From Bacteroidales bacterium (GTDB lineage Bacteria; Bacteroidota; Bacteroidia; Bacteroidales; VadinHA17), in the NCBI GenBank assembly GCA_029210565.1, contig JARGFQ010000012.1, positions 1 through 64,000 on the forward strand: DNA of 64,000 nucleotides. The letters run 5' to 3'. The notes below the pieces were generated by a model, which made no database searches, was not told the DNA's origin, and worked only from the letters and a program-made list of their open reading frames with translations. Shown here piece by piece: positions 36,756-45,582 of the stretch. The translations under genes and the position numbers were made by a program. The number at the start of each line of letters is the position of its first letter. Position 1 is the first letter of the stretch.

Positions 36756-36786
36756 TTGCATGACTAATTATATAGTCGTATATTTG
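36756..36786 (+). promoter_or_regulatory. BlaI promoter with embedded operator 2
   Basis: TTG at 36756-36758 (-33 element) and TATATTTG at 36779-36786 (-7 element) are 20 bases apart. The second GACTA-N6-TAGTC dyad (36762-36777) fills the space between them. A repressor bound here would directly block the polymerase, so the gene is probably autoregulated. Confidence 0.65.
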
Positions 36787-36810
36787 CAGTAAAGGATTGA
36801 CAGAACAGAT

Positions 36811-37197
36811 ATGAAAACAATGCAACTGACAAGGGCAGAGGAGCAGGTGATGCAGATTTTGTGGGATCTAGAGGAGGGACTGGCTAAGGATATTCGTGAG
36901 CGTTTTGACGACCCCAGGCCTGCCAGGAACACAGTATCAACAGTGGTCAGGATCCTTGAGAAGAAGGGATATGTTGACCACAAGTCTTTTGGGAACGTCT
37001 ATCTCTATTACCCGATCGTTTCCCGGGAGGAGTATTCACGCCACCAGCTCTTCGGGCTGCTCGAAAGTTATTTTGACAACTCGTTCCCCGCTATGGCATC
37101 ATTCTTTGCCCGTGAAAAGGATCTTTCTGTTGCGGAGATGGAAGAGCTGATCAGGGAGACGCGAAAGGAGTTGTCGGCCAATAAAGAGCAGAAGTGA
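36811..37197 (+). CDS. BlaI/MecI/CopY-family repressor
   Basis: A 128-residue winged-helix regulator: MQLTRAEEQVMQILWDLEEG, then the recognition helix region PARNTVSTVVRILEKKGYVDHK, and a C-terminal dimer helix. In bla/mec systems the repressor is cut when the partner M56 metalloprotease senses a signal. Here the M56/TonB gene follows with a TGATG overlap, the usual pairing in Bacteroidota. Two perfect dyads upstream are its likely operators. The inducing signal is unknown; beta-lactam resistance should not be assumed because no beta-lactamase gene is adjacent. Confidence 0.9.
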   Translation: MKTMQLTRAEEQVMQILWDLEEGLAKDIRERFDDPRPARNTVSTVVRILEKKGYVDHKSFGNVYLYYPIVSREEYSRHQLFGLLESYFDNSFPAMASFFAREKDLSVAEMEELIRETRKELSANKEQK

Positions 37198-37751
37198 TGG
37201 AAACGATAGGTTTATACCTGCTCAGGTCAGCAGTATGGATAACCGGTTTTGCGCTGGTCTATTTTCTCTTTCTCAGGAATGAGAGGTTTTTTCTTCTGAA
37301 CAGGATATACCTTGTCACTGGTATCCTTGCATCTTTCATCCTTCCATTAGTTACTGTCCGGTATGTAGTTGAGGTGCCTCTACTGCAGGCTGGTGCTACT
37401 GCCGGTCCGATAACCGTATCGTTGAATGATGAAGGCGCCTGGCAACAAATCATGGCGGTTGTTATTGGTACCGTCTGGCTGGCCGGGATTGCCGTAATCA
37501 TCTCACGTTACGTAGCACAGGTTATTCCTGTGCTGCGGGTTGCCGGAAAGGCGGAGCGGACGCCCGGCTATCCTGCAAAGGTGATCCGGTCATCTGAGTT
37601 CCCCGGCTCATTTTCCTTATTCTCCCTTGTCGTTGTCAATCCTTCAGTTTCAGAGAACGAGACCAGGGAGATAATGAATCATGAGATGGTGCATATCAGA
37701 CAGATGCACTGGTTTGACCTGCTGCTCTCATCCTTTTTTTGTGCAGTCTAG
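37197..37751 (+). CDS. M56 (BlaR1-like) metallopeptidase, 5' part, ended by an in-frame amber
   Basis: Encodes the membrane-embedded start of a BlaR1-type sensor: helices near residues 6-25, 38-55 and 88-108, then the zinc motif HEMVHIRQMHWFD. A TAG at 37749-37751 stops it in the next membrane helix. The same frame continues at once with WFNPVAWIYSGF and the third zinc-ligand segment NHEYLADEEAL. Homologues usually read LQWFNP at this place, so TAG most simply derives from CAG (Gln). As it stands the zinc site is split and the short product is probably inactive, unless the codon is read through. The start at 37197 forms TGATG with the blaI stop. Confidence 0.8.
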   Translation: METIGLYLLRSAVWITGFALVYFLFLRNERFFLLNRIYLVTGILASFILPLVTVRYVVEVPLLQAGATAGPITVSLNDEGAWQQIMAVVIGTVWLAGIAVIISRYVAQVIPVLRVAGKAERTPGYPAKVIRSSEFPGSFSLFSLVVVNPSVSENETREIMNHEMVHIRQMHWFDLLLSSFFCAV

Positions 37752-39083
37752 TGGTTTAATCCTGTTGCCTGGATCTACTCCGGGTTTATCAGGCAGAACC
37801 ATGAGTACCTGGCCGATGAGGAGGCGCTGCAGCGTACCTCCGACCCGGCGGTCTACAAGGCTGTACTTCTCAACCAGATCGCCGGCTCATCGGTGATCGA
37901 CCTTGGGAGCTTTTTTAGTTACTCATTTAACAAAAAACGATTTATCATGATGAAAAATAGAATCAGTTCACCCTACAGGAAGCTACGGCTGTTCCTGATA
38001 CTGCCGGTAGCCGCACTGCTGCTCTATGCCTTTGCGAAACCGGAATACAGGGTCGTGCAGGGAGTGGCAGACAAGGCTACTGCAGTCGTCGTCACTTCAG
38101 AAATTGAGAAGAGTGTCAAGGGTGTGGTCAGGGATGACAGAGGTAATCCACTCGAAGGGGCCGTGATAGTGACAAAGGGCACCACTGTCGGTACAACCAG
38201 TGACGCGGCAGGACGTTTTGCGCTGAAGGATGTCCCGGACGATGCCGTCCTGGTGATCTCTTATGTCGGGTTCACAACAACAGTTTATTCGGTGAAAGCC
38301 GGAGGCCGTAACCTTGTTATTACGATGCAAAGGAGCACGGTCGTTACCGACACTGTCAATATTGGTCCTGTGCCCCCGCCGCCTCCTCCGCCCCCGCCGC
38401 CTTCAAAATCCGGTGCAGAAGATCAACTTCCACCGCCTCCTCCGCCCCCGCCTCCTTCCGGTGCAGGAACAGCACCTCCTCCGCCTCCTCCACCTCCATT
38501 GTCATCAGTTCCGGCCACCGCCCTCGTAGTGCTGGACGGAGTGATAACGAACAAGCCGCTGTCTGAGATCTCTTCTTATGAGATTGCATCGATAAATGTG
38601 CTTAAGGGAGAGATGGCAGTCCTCAAGTATGGAGAGAAGGCCCGCAATGGCGTGATAGAGATCACTACCAAAAGCAGTACTGCTGATGCAGCTCAGATCA
38701 GGGAGGAGGTAATAGTTTCCGGACAGCAGAAAAAAGAGAGTGATGAGATTTTTGTTGTTGTTGAGGAGATGCCTCAGTTCCCGGGAGGTGAGGAGGCCAT
38801 GATTTCATGGATAGCTCAGAATATCACGTATCCCGTGCAGGCAAAAAATGATGGTATCAGAGGAGTGGTGGTTGTTACCTTTGTTGTGAGCAAAACCGGC
38901 AAGGTTGGTGATGTGAAGGTGGTAAAATCAGTTCATCCCCTTCTGGATGCCGAGGCAGTCAGGGTTATCAGGGAGATGCCTGAATGGAAACCCGGCACCC
39001 AGAGAGGCAAGATGGTGGATGTGAAGTATACCGTTCCCGTCAAATTCGACCTGGATGTCAAGCTGAAAGTTGATAAGCTGTAA
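37752..39083 (+). CDS. M56 sensor, 3' part: CarboxypepD-like, plug-like and TonB C-terminal domains
   Basis: Continuation of the same frame after the amber codon. It holds the M56 zinc-ligand helix (NHEYLADEEAL), a last membrane helix (LFLILPVAALLLYAF) and a carboxypeptidase-regulatory-like domain (KGVVRDDRGNPLEGAV). Three polyproline runs (38371-38500) follow, then a SusC-plug-like piece (LVVLDGVITN, INVLKGEMAVLKYGEKARNGVI) and a TonB C-terminal domain (QFPGGEEAMISWIAQNITYP, WKPGTQRGKMVDVKYTVPV). New initiation could occur at GTG 37893 or ATG 37947, giving a protein with a membrane anchor and TonB domain but no protease. A strong terminator follows. Confidence 0.8.
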   Translation, partial: WFNPVAWIYSGFIRQNHEYLADEEALQRTSDPAVYKAVLLNQIAGSSVIDLGSFFSYSFNKKRFIMMKNRISSPYRKLRLFLILPVAALLLYAFAKPEYRVVQGVADKATAVVVTSEIEKSVKGVVRDDRGNPLEGAVIVTKGTTVGTTSDAAGRFALKDVPDDAVLVISYVGFTTTVYSVKAGGRNLVITMQRSTVVTDTVNIGPVPPPPPPPPPPSKSGAEDQLPPPPPPPPPSGAGTAPPPPPPPPLSSVPATALVVLDGVITNKPLSEISSYEIASINVLKGEMAVLKYGEKARNGVIEITTKSSTADAAQIREEVIVSGQQKKESDEIFVVVEEMPQFPGGEEAMISWIAQNITYPVQAKNDGIRGVVVVTFVVSKTGKVGDVKVVKSVHPLLDAEAVRVIREMPEWKPGTQRGKMVDVKYTVPVKFDLDVKLKVDKL

Positions 39084-39110
39084 GAGTCTGTTAGTGATAT
39101 TCCAATACAG

Positions 39111-39138
39111 AAAGGCCGGCTTAATTGCCGGCCTTTTT
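39111..39138. terminator. Intrinsic terminator after the M56/TonB gene (usable from both sides)
   Basis: GGCCGGC (39114-39120) pairs with GCCGGCC (39127-39133) around TTAATT. It is preceded by AAA and followed by TTTTT, and lies between the M56/TonB gene and the convergent mscS-type gene. Confidence 0.8.
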
Positions 39139-39202
39139 CATCTTACTCTGGCTCTGCCGGAGCTCTGTACCTGAGCTTATCACCCTTTACGGCATGGGCG
39201 TA

Positions 39203-40084
39203 TTAACCCTTATTCTCCTTCTCAATTTGCTCCCCAACATGATGTATCACCGTCTGCGGGAACGGGATCTCAATGCCCTCCCTGTCAAAAGCATATTTCA
39301 GCCTCTTGCGGAATTCACCTGCAATCTCCCACTGCTTCAGGGGTTTGGTGTCTCCCAGGATCTTCACCACAATGGCAGAGTCTGCAAATTCATTCACCCT
39401 CAGGAACTGAGGCGGCGAAATGATGGAATCGCTGAAGGCCGGATCAGCAGCCAGCTCCCTCCCCGTCTCGTTGATAACCCTGATCAGATGCTCAATATCC
39501 GTACTGTATGCTACACCCATGTCCATGTTGACCCGTGCAAAGTCCTTTGACAGATTGGATACTTTTGTGATTGAGCCGTGCGGTATATGATGCACTGTAC
39601 CGTCAAGGTTACGCAGGGTTGTTTTTCTCAGGCTTATATCCTCCACGGCCCCGCTTAAGCCTTCAATATCAACGACATCCCCGATGCGGTACTGATTCTC
39701 AAGCATCAGGAAGAGTCCGGTAATTATGTCCCTGATAAGGTACTGGCCTCCAAAACCAAATGCCAGTCCTACAATTCCGGCTCCAGCTATCAGCGGTCCG
39801 ATCTCGATCCCCATTTCCCCAATTATCATCATCAGGGCCACAACGACTATAACAATATTCAGAGCTCCGGTAAAGATTCTTATCAGTGTATCTTCACGCT
39901 TCTTTTCAGCATCGGCAGAAGTATGCTCATCTGACTTTACCGATGCCCTGACAGTCCGGATAATCAATCGTTTTAGCAGTCTGTCGATAAGGAGGGCGAG
40001 GACCGCGATTACTACTATTCTTATGCCGTGATTTGTGAGCCACGGGATTATCTGTTCCGCCCAGTTTTTTAATGTTTCTTCCAT
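39203..40084 (-). CDS. MscS-family small-conductance mechanosensitive channel
   Basis: A 293-residue inner-membrane channel that opens on osmotic downshock. It has about three N-terminal helices (IRIVVIAVLALLIDRLL; IVIVVVALMMIIGEMG) and the pore helix with the glycine/alanine pattern LIAGAGIVGLAFGFGGQYLI. The MscS beta-domain follows (ENQYRIGDVVDIEGLSGAVEDISLRKTTLR, then HIPHGSI) and a C-terminal alpha/beta cage. Length matches compact MscS proteins (286 in E. coli). It is monocistronic and convergent to the M56/TonB gene. Confidence 0.92.
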   Translation of the reverse strand: MEETLKNWAEQIIPWLTNHGIRIVVIAVLALLIDRLLKRLIIRTVRASVKSDEHTSADAEKKREDTLIRIFTGALNIVIVVVALMMIIGEMGIEIGPLIAGAGIVGLAFGFGGQYLIRDIITGLFLMLENQYRIGDVVDIEGLSGAVEDISLRKTTLRNLDGTVHHIPHGSITKVSNLSKDFARVNMDMGVAYSTDIEHLIRVINETGRELAADPAFSDSIISPPQFLRVNEFADSAIVVKILGDTKPLKQWEIAGEFRKRLKYAFDREGIEIPFPQTVIHHVGEQIEKENKG

Positions 40085-40259
40085 AATATAAAATTTATGT
40101 TGTAGAATATGTATGTACCACAGAACGGTTCCAATTTAATAAAAACTAATATGTTATGCAAACTCAGTGATACTCTGTCCGTTGACCAATGCACAGATGA
40201 AGAGCCGGGGGAGAGGCCTCTTTTTGATCAGAGTGATGGAGAATTAGTTTATAATGATG

Positions 40260-40267
40260 TATTTTTG
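40260..40267 (+). promoter_or_regulatory. -7 element TATTTTTG for the oxoamine synthase operon
   Basis: TATTTTTG about 37 bases before the ATG at 40305. The 220-base gap upstream (40085-40304) otherwise shows nothing gene-like. Confidence 0.45.
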
Positions 40268-40304
40268 ATAGGCTCTTCAGGTCAGACCTGTCAGACAAGT
40301 TTTT

Positions 40305-41432
40305 ATGGTCATTTTAAACAGCGAAGTCGGTAATTATATCATCAGCAACGGCAGGAGATACTCCTACTTTGCCGGCAATAATTACCTGGGTCTTGCCGGC
40401 GATGCCCGCATCAAGGCGGCAGTCATCAGTGCTGTTGAAAAATATGGTGTGAACTTCTCCGCCTCCAGGCACACTACCGGGACGGCCGATATACACCTGG
40501 AGCTGGAGAGTGCACTGGCATGCTTCAAGGGTAAGGAGGATGCGGTTATCTTTGCCTCGGGTTATCTGGGGAACAGCATACTCCTTGAGGTGCTCAAGGG
40601 AAGTTATTCGACGGTTTTCATCGACCAGTCGGCACATGCCAGTATCATCTCTGCCGTCCCTACCAATGATACCAGGGTGATCTTTTATGATCATTGCGAC
40701 GCAAACCATCTTAATCACCTGCTTAATCAAAACAGGGATTCCGCCCCCATGGTGATTACAGACGGCCTTTTCCCGCTTACGGGGGAGATTGCCCCGCTTG
40801 ACAGAATATTCCCGGTGGTCAGTAAGCATCACGGTATCCTGGTGGTTGACGATGCTCATGCCACTGGCATCCTTGGTGAGATGGGCAAGGGTACGCCCGA
40901 GCATTTCGGTCTTGGCAGGGAGGAAAGGATATACCAGACCGAAACGATGAGCAAGGCGCTGGGCGGGTATGGCGGGTTCATATCGGGAAACAGGACCCTT
41001 ACCACGCTGATAAGGGAGAGATCAGCCACTTACCAGGCCTCGACCGCCCTGCCGCCACCGATAGTAGCAGCGGGAATAGCGTCGGTCAGCATCGTGGGTG
41101 ACAACCCGGATCTCCGGCTTAAGCTCCTGGAGGCGGCATGGCACCTCAGGGAAGAGATAGCCGGGATGGGGTACCGGACCACCAACGACAGGACTCCGAT
41201 CATACCTGTGATCTTTGATGCCCCGGAAAAGGCCAGGGGTCTGTCACGTTACCTGGAGGAGAACGGAGTGATTGCTCCCTTTATGAATTATCCCGTTAGG
41301 AAGGAGATGCACCAGATCAGGATTACAGTATCTGTCAGTCACACCGGCGGGCAGGTCAGCCAGTTACTGGATTTATTAAATAAATGGAAGAAGAAAAATG
41401 AAAGCAGTAAAAATCAGGAAGGTATTTATTGA
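40305..41432 (+). CDS. Alpha-oxoamine synthase (KBL/BioF-type PLP enzyme)
   Basis: A 375-residue fold-type I PLP enzyme that condenses an amino acid with an acyl-CoA. Landmarks: NYLGLAGDARIKAAV, FSASRHTTGTADIHLELE, FASGYLGN, DQSAHASI, VVDDAHATGILG and the PLP-lysine segment TETMSKALGGYGGF. It is in the size range of 8-amino-7-oxononanoate synthase and 2-amino-3-ketobutyrate CoA ligase, with a slightly short N-terminus. The only partner is an enolase-superfamily gene overlapping it by 35 bases, and no bio genes are nearby. Biotin synthesis is possible but not shown. Confidence 0.8.
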   Translation: MVILNSEVGNYIISNGRRYSYFAGNNYLGLAGDARIKAAVISAVEKYGVNFSASRHTTGTADIHLELESALACFKGKEDAVIFASGYLGNSILLEVLKGSYSTVFIDQSAHASIISAVPTNDTRVIFYDHCDANHLNHLLNQNRDSAPMVITDGLFPLTGEIAPLDRIFPVVSKHHGILVVDDAHATGILGEMGKGTPEHFGLGREERIYQTETMSKALGGYGGFISGNRTLTTLIRERSATYQASTALPPPIVAAGIASVSIVGDNPDLRLKLLEAAWHLREEIAGMGYRTTNDRTPIIPVIFDAPEKARGLSRYLEENGVIAPFMNYPVRKEMHQIRITVSVSHTGGQVSQLLDLLNKWKKKNESSKNQEGIY

Positions 41433-42471
41433 ACCACTCAACGTACCGCTGGATGAGCCGTTTACAATTGCCATCGGAACAAAGTACAGCATTGAGAACG
41501 CTCTTGTAACGGTGGTTCTGGAGAATGGTATTGAAGGCTATGGCGAGGCCGCGCCGCTGGAACCTATTAACGGCGAGAACCAGGAGACAGTTCTGGCTGC
41601 TCTGAAGAGTTGTGTCGGATTCCTCGAAGGGAAGGAGATCACAGACTACAGAGCCATCTCCGCCACACTGAGGGGTGTCTTCTGGGCACAGGTCACTGCA
41701 CGATGTGCCATTGAGATGGCCCTCCTTGATGCCTATACAAAGATGATTGACATTCCGCTGTATCAGTTTTTCGGCGGTGCCGGCAACAGGGCCGAGACAG
41801 ACTACACCATTGACATCGTGCCGCCGGAGACGGCAAAAGCCAATGCTGCGAAGCTGGCAAAGGCGGGATACACTGTTCTCAAAACCAAGGTGGGAAAGAG
41901 ACTGACAGACGATATAGACCGCCTGCTGGCCATCAGGGAGGGAGCTCCGGCATGCGGCATCACCATAGACGCCAACCAGGGCTATTCGCCCTGCGAAGCG
42001 GTCCATTTCATAGAGGAGATGGACAAGAATAACATCCGACCCATAATGTTTGAACAGCCTGTCTCAAGATATGACCTGCCGGGTATGAGGTTTGTCAAGG
42101 ATCATACATCAATACCGATAGGCGCTGACGAGTCGGTATTCACCAGCGCCGACGCCATAAATGTGGTGCGCACCGGATGTGCCGATTATATTAATATTAA
42201 ACTCATGAAATCAGGCATCATTGAGGCAATGGATATCGCAGCCATTGCCCGCAGTGCAAATATCAAACTGATGATCGGATGCATGCTGGAGTCGAAGCTG
42301 GCACTGGGCTGTTCCGTTCACTTTGCGGCGGGGATGGGATGCTTCAGCCACATCGATCTCGATCCTCACATTGAACCTGACCTGGAGCCTTTTACCGGTG
42401 GACCCGTCTACAGCGCACCTTTCTGGACGCTTCCACCCGATCTCCCCGGCCTGGGCTGTAAGAAACGGTGA
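41398..42471 (+). CDS. Enolase-superfamily dipeptide epimerase (MLE/AEE subgroup)
   Basis: A 357-residue member of the muconate-lactonising subgroup: N-terminal capping domain (GYGEAAPLEP), then the barrel with catalytic KxK as VLKTKVG. Metal ligands are seen in TIDANQG (Asp), FEQPV (Glu) and IGADES (Asp), and the second catalytic lysine in YINIKLMKSG. L-Ala-D/L-Glu epimerases share this pattern, and EPDLEPF...GGPVY near the end is similar to Bacteroidota dipeptide epimerases. It may help recycle murein peptides or other dipeptides. Coupling with the oxoamine synthase is by a 35-base overlap. Confidence 0.82.
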   Translation: MKAVKIRKVFIEPLNVPLDEPFTIAIGTKYSIENALVTVVLENGIEGYGEAAPLEPINGENQETVLAALKSCVGFLEGKEITDYRAISATLRGVFWAQVTARCAIEMALLDAYTKMIDIPLYQFFGGAGNRAETDYTIDIVPPETAKANAAKLAKAGYTVLKTKVGKRLTDDIDRLLAIREGAPACGITIDANQGYSPCEAVHFIEEMDKNNIRPIMFEQPVSRYDLPGMRFVKDHTSIPIGADESVFTSADAINVVRTGCADYINIKLMKSGIIEAMDIAAIARSANIKLMIGCMLESKLALGCSVHFAAGMGCFSHIDLDPHIEPDLEPFTGGPVYSAPFWTLPPDLPGLGCKKR

Positions 42472-42489
42472 TCTTCCCCGGGCTGCCTG

Positions 42490-45168
42490 TTATTTTCCAG
42501 GGTACTTTTCCAGTGAAATGTAATCCAGGAGGAACTCGTTTATCTCCCCGTCCATATTACGGTTGAAATCATCATACCTGATTGTCAGATGATTCTCCCT
42601 ACTCTTCAGGGTGATCCACTCAACATTGGTCAATCCCCAGTCTGACCACTCATCGAGGCCCCGCTGAGGAAAAACCAGTGGGCCTGCAAACGCACCGTTT
42701 ACATAAAGCGACCGTATCCCGCAGTTATTGTCAGTGTTCACCGGGCCGGTGCCGTTGGCATAGCGCATACGTACCGCATACCTTCCTGCCACAGCATTAA
42801 TATTTACATTCAGTTCTCTTTTGTTTTCCAGTGAAAATCTGACATATCCGCTGCCTGAGAAACCCGCTGCACCATTTTCTCCATGAATGTTAAAGTCCTC
42901 TGCTTCAATGATAAAGGGCCCATCTTCAGGCAGCATAGTCACCGGGTTGCTCAGGAAAGACTCAACCCCGTTACTGTCCACTGCCAGGACCTGGTATTCC
43001 GCCGGTTCTTCAGAAAGAGGTATCTCCACCGGGCTCACCGCCGGGACAAGCTCCTGCTTACCGTTTCTGTACAGTCGGTATTCGGTGGCACTGCTTACAG
43101 TAATCCAGGAGAGCATGTTGCCGTCTATGGACAGGAGAGGTGTTTCGGGTGCCGTATAATTTTCCACAGCACGGTAATGCTCTTCTTTTACCTGGCCGTT
43201 CATGACGATTTCAACAGTATGACTGCCGGTCATTGTTGAGGGTATAGAATGGTCCGTTGTCACAGTTCCGTCAATCCTGAAGAGGCTGATACCGTCTCCC
43301 CATCCGGTAACCGTAATATCATAGGTGCCGCCTCGATAGTTGAGATTTTTCAGCGAGTAGCTTCCGCTGTAACTTTTTGGTATGACGGGATCAAACTTCA
43401 TCCGGTCGCTGTCAAAGCTGATACCTAAGAGAATACGGTGGTGCATCGCCAGCATGGCCGCAACGCTCCATAGCTGTCTGTCGGAGTTGATCTCTGTGCC
43501 TGCAAAATCGCCCGTCTCTGCCATGAAATTTTCCTTGTTGGTAAGGAACAGTGCGGCAGGCCGGATAACTGAGGCCAGTCCAGACTCAACCGCGTCAACC
43601 TTCTTCTCCGCGGCATTGGCTATGGTCCAGAATGCCTGCACGAATGGCCATATGCCATTATTGTGGTATGGAGGTATGCCTGGTATCTGGGGGAAAATGC
43701 ATGTGATTCCGAAAGGAGTGACCGGGGTATTCTGAAGCACCTTTTGCTTCCTCTCATCATCTGCAATGTCAAAAAGGACGGTAAGTGCCTCACCCAGGGC
43801 TTCAGCTCTCGGTGACAGTGATCGATGATACCTGCCGTAGAGATACTGTCCGTAAAAACCCTTCTCCTCCTGCCACAGATGAGCGTTTATGCTATCGCGC
43901 AGCTGCTCTGCCATGGCTGACCAGTGATCTTCCCGGTCAAGCTCGCGTGCCATCAGGCCTGTGACTTTCAGAGACTGAAAGTATGCGGCGTTGGTGCCGA
44001 GGTTCAGTGATGCATAGATGTCGGCAGGCTCCATCCAGAGAGGGTAGGTCTGTTTTCTCCAGTCGAGGAATGAAGATTCTCCCCGTTTCAGGCCGGTGGC
44101 AGGATCACTGACCGTCTTACTGTCCGCCTCCAGGCTATTTATTATCGTCTCAAAAGCTTCGGCCAGCCACCCTTTGTCGCCTGTATATTTGTAGATCTCC
44201 CAGGCTGCCAGCGCCCACATGACCCGGTCTGATGAGACCGGCCATGCACCGCCGGTGCCGGTATCCTGTATTATCCTGTTATCGGAAACCTTCCTTCTGA
44301 GGCTTTCCATACATCTCTCCGGCGCGAGCCAGGCCAGCGAAAGGAGGGTGGCGTAGCTGACATCGCGCGTCCAGACGCCAGCCCACTCTTTTCCAGTTCG
44401 GAAGGTGCCGTCCTCTTCCATCAGCATCACCATCTCATCAAGAGACATGTTATATAGCGCATTGAGCAGCAAGGAGGCACTCTCAAACTGAGGGTACCGT
44501 GCTATGTCATTGGCCAGCCTCCACTCTGATGAGGTATGGGCTGATGGATCATATACATTGAATACCAGTTCGTTTTCATAGATACCGTCGCCGTCGGGAT
44601 CCTCCATCTTCAGTTGAGGGTTCCCTGCGATGTTTTCGAAATCCCAGTTCAGGGGATAGGTGTCGCCGGCAATGTAGAAACCCTTGAAGTCGGAGGCAAA
44701 GATTCGGTTGCCGTGAAGGTCGTCATAAAAACCATTATCCTCAAAAGCCTTGACTACTTTACTGAAATCGACCCTGAATCTGACCCTTGTGTTGGGAGGC
44801 AGCATCTGTGAGGCATCTTTATGCGAACCTGCATCGGCTTTCTCTCCGAAAATCACCGCTATCATAACAGGATCATCACCCTCAGGGTAGATGTTTGCCT
44901 GATGGTTTACTCCGAACGGCAGTTCATTGTCGCGGCCGTTGATGCTGAACTTGAACTGGATGTCCGGATCGATGCCGGTTGCCGGGCTTACATAATCCGA
45001 TGTAATATGTTCAGGGCTCAGCGCTGTTGCCCTGAATTCCCCCTGCTCAACACGGTCGGGATATATCGCAAATGCGGTAGAGTTATAAAAAGGCATCTCC
45101 TTCCTGTTGCAGGAGTTCAATGCCAGCAGCGCGAGGCAAACAGCACTCACTATTAGTTTCTTTTTCAT
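42490..45168 (-). CDS. Large lipoprotein glycosidase, (alpha/alpha)6 barrel with C-terminal CBM-like domain
   Basis: An 892-residue lipoprotein (Cys20, LLALNSC). After a beta-rich N-terminal domain (~25-230) comes an (alpha/alpha)6 glycosidase region (GVWTRDVSYATLLSLAWLAP, GGAWPVSSDRVMWALAAWE, FLDWRKQTYPLWM, PYHNNGIWPFVQAFW) of the GH15/GH37/GH63-like type. A beta-sandwich/FN3-like part is followed by a C-terminal CBM6/35-like domain (FIIEAEDFNIHG...NHLTIRYDDFN...LLDYISLEKYP). It probably trims alpha-linked sugars at the cell surface. The exact GH family and substrate are not assignable by eye. No SusCD pair lies beside it. Confidence 0.75.
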   Translation of the reverse strand: MKKKLIVSAVCLALLALNSCNRKEMPFYNSTAFAIYPDRVEQGEFRATALSPEHITSDYVSPATGIDPDIQFKFSINGRDNELPFGVNHQANIYPEGDDPVMIAVIFGEKADAGSHKDASQMLPPNTRVRFRVDFSKVVKAFEDNGFYDDLHGNRIFASDFKGFYIAGDTYPLNWDFENIAGNPQLKMEDPDGDGIYENELVFNVYDPSAHTSSEWRLANDIARYPQFESASLLLNALYNMSLDEMVMLMEEDGTFRTGKEWAGVWTRDVSYATLLSLAWLAPERCMESLRRKVSDNRIIQDTGTGGAWPVSSDRVMWALAAWEIYKYTGDKGWLAEAFETIINSLEADSKTVSDPATGLKRGESSFLDWRKQTYPLWMEPADIYASLNLGTNAAYFQSLKVTGLMARELDREDHWSAMAEQLRDSINAHLWQEEKGFYGQYLYGRYHRSLSPRAEALGEALTVLFDIADDERKQKVLQNTPVTPFGITCIFPQIPGIPPYHNNGIWPFVQAFWTIANAAEKKVDAVESGLASVIRPAALFLTNKENFMAETGDFAGTEINSDRQLWSVAAMLAMHHRILLGISFDSDRMKFDPVIPKSYSGSYSLKNLNYRGGTYDITVTGWGDGISLFRIDGTVTTDHSIPSTMTGSHTVEIVMNGQVKEEHYRAVENYTAPETPLLSIDGNMLSWITVSSATEYRLYRNGKQELVPAVSPVEIPLSEEPAEYQVLAVDSNGVESFLSNPVTMLPEDGPFIIEAEDFNIHGENGAAGFSGSGYVRFSLENKRELNVNINAVAGRYAVRMRYANGTGPVNTDNNCGIRSLYVNGAFAGPLVFPQRGLDEWSDWGLTNVEWITLKSRENHLTIRYDDFNRNMDGEINEFLLDYISLEKYPGK

Positions 45169-45316
45169 TGCAATAGGTCATTATATTTTTCCTTTCACCC
45201 GGCACACCATGTCACCAATTTACAACATAAATAAAACTCTATGGCATAATTTATTGAGAATAAATAGAATATCCGGATAAAAATCGTACCTTGCGGCATA
45301 TTAATAAAATCAAGTA

Positions 45317-45508
45317 ATGAATAAAGGAACAGTAAAATTCTACAATGAATTCAAAGGATTTGGATTCATAAAAGATGAAAATTCACCCAAGGAGTATTTT
45401 GTACATTCATCTGGTTTAAAGGACAATATCAAGGAAAATGATGTTGTTAGCTTTGACCTTGAGCAGGGTAAAAAAGGATTGAATGCCGTAAATGTAAAAC
45501 GTGTGTAA
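45317..45508 (+). CDS. cspA: Cold-shock domain protein (CspA family)
   Basis: A 63-residue cold-shock domain protein, an RNA chaperone. Both RNA-binding motifs are present: KGFGFIKDE (RNP1) and YFVHSSGL (RNP2-like FVHxS). A TACCTTG element lies about 24 bases before the ATG, a weak fit to the -7 consensus. A GC-rich terminator with a GCGA tetraloop follows. Confidence 0.93.
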   Translation: MNKGTVKFYNEFKGFGFIKDENSPKEYFVHSSGLKDNIKENDVVSFDLEQGKKGLNAVNVKRV

Positions 45509-45535
45509 TCTAGATACATCACTGTGAAAATCCTG

Positions 45536-45565
45536 GTCTCGCCGGCGACGGCGGGACTTTTTTTT
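45536..45565 (+). terminator. Intrinsic terminator after cspA
   Basis: GTCTCGCCG (45536-45544) pairs with CGGCGGGAC (45549-45557) around a GCGA (GNRA) loop, followed by eight Ts. Confidence 0.85.
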
Positions 45566-45582
45566 AAAAATTTGAATTAATT

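Noticed and set aside
38356..38589. Minus-strand Glu/Ala-rich open frame
   Set aside because: It is the reverse of the polyproline codons of the TonB protein and has no independent support.
36721..39083. A beta-lactam resistance (bla/mec) operon
   Set aside because: The regulator and M56 families match, but no beta-lactamase or PBP2a gene is present and the sensor carries TonB and plug-like domains, so another signal is likely.
40109..40333. A 74-codon open frame before the oxoamine synthase gene
   Set aside because: It overlaps the promoter and start of the real gene, has no recognisable motif and its residue make-up is not protein-like.
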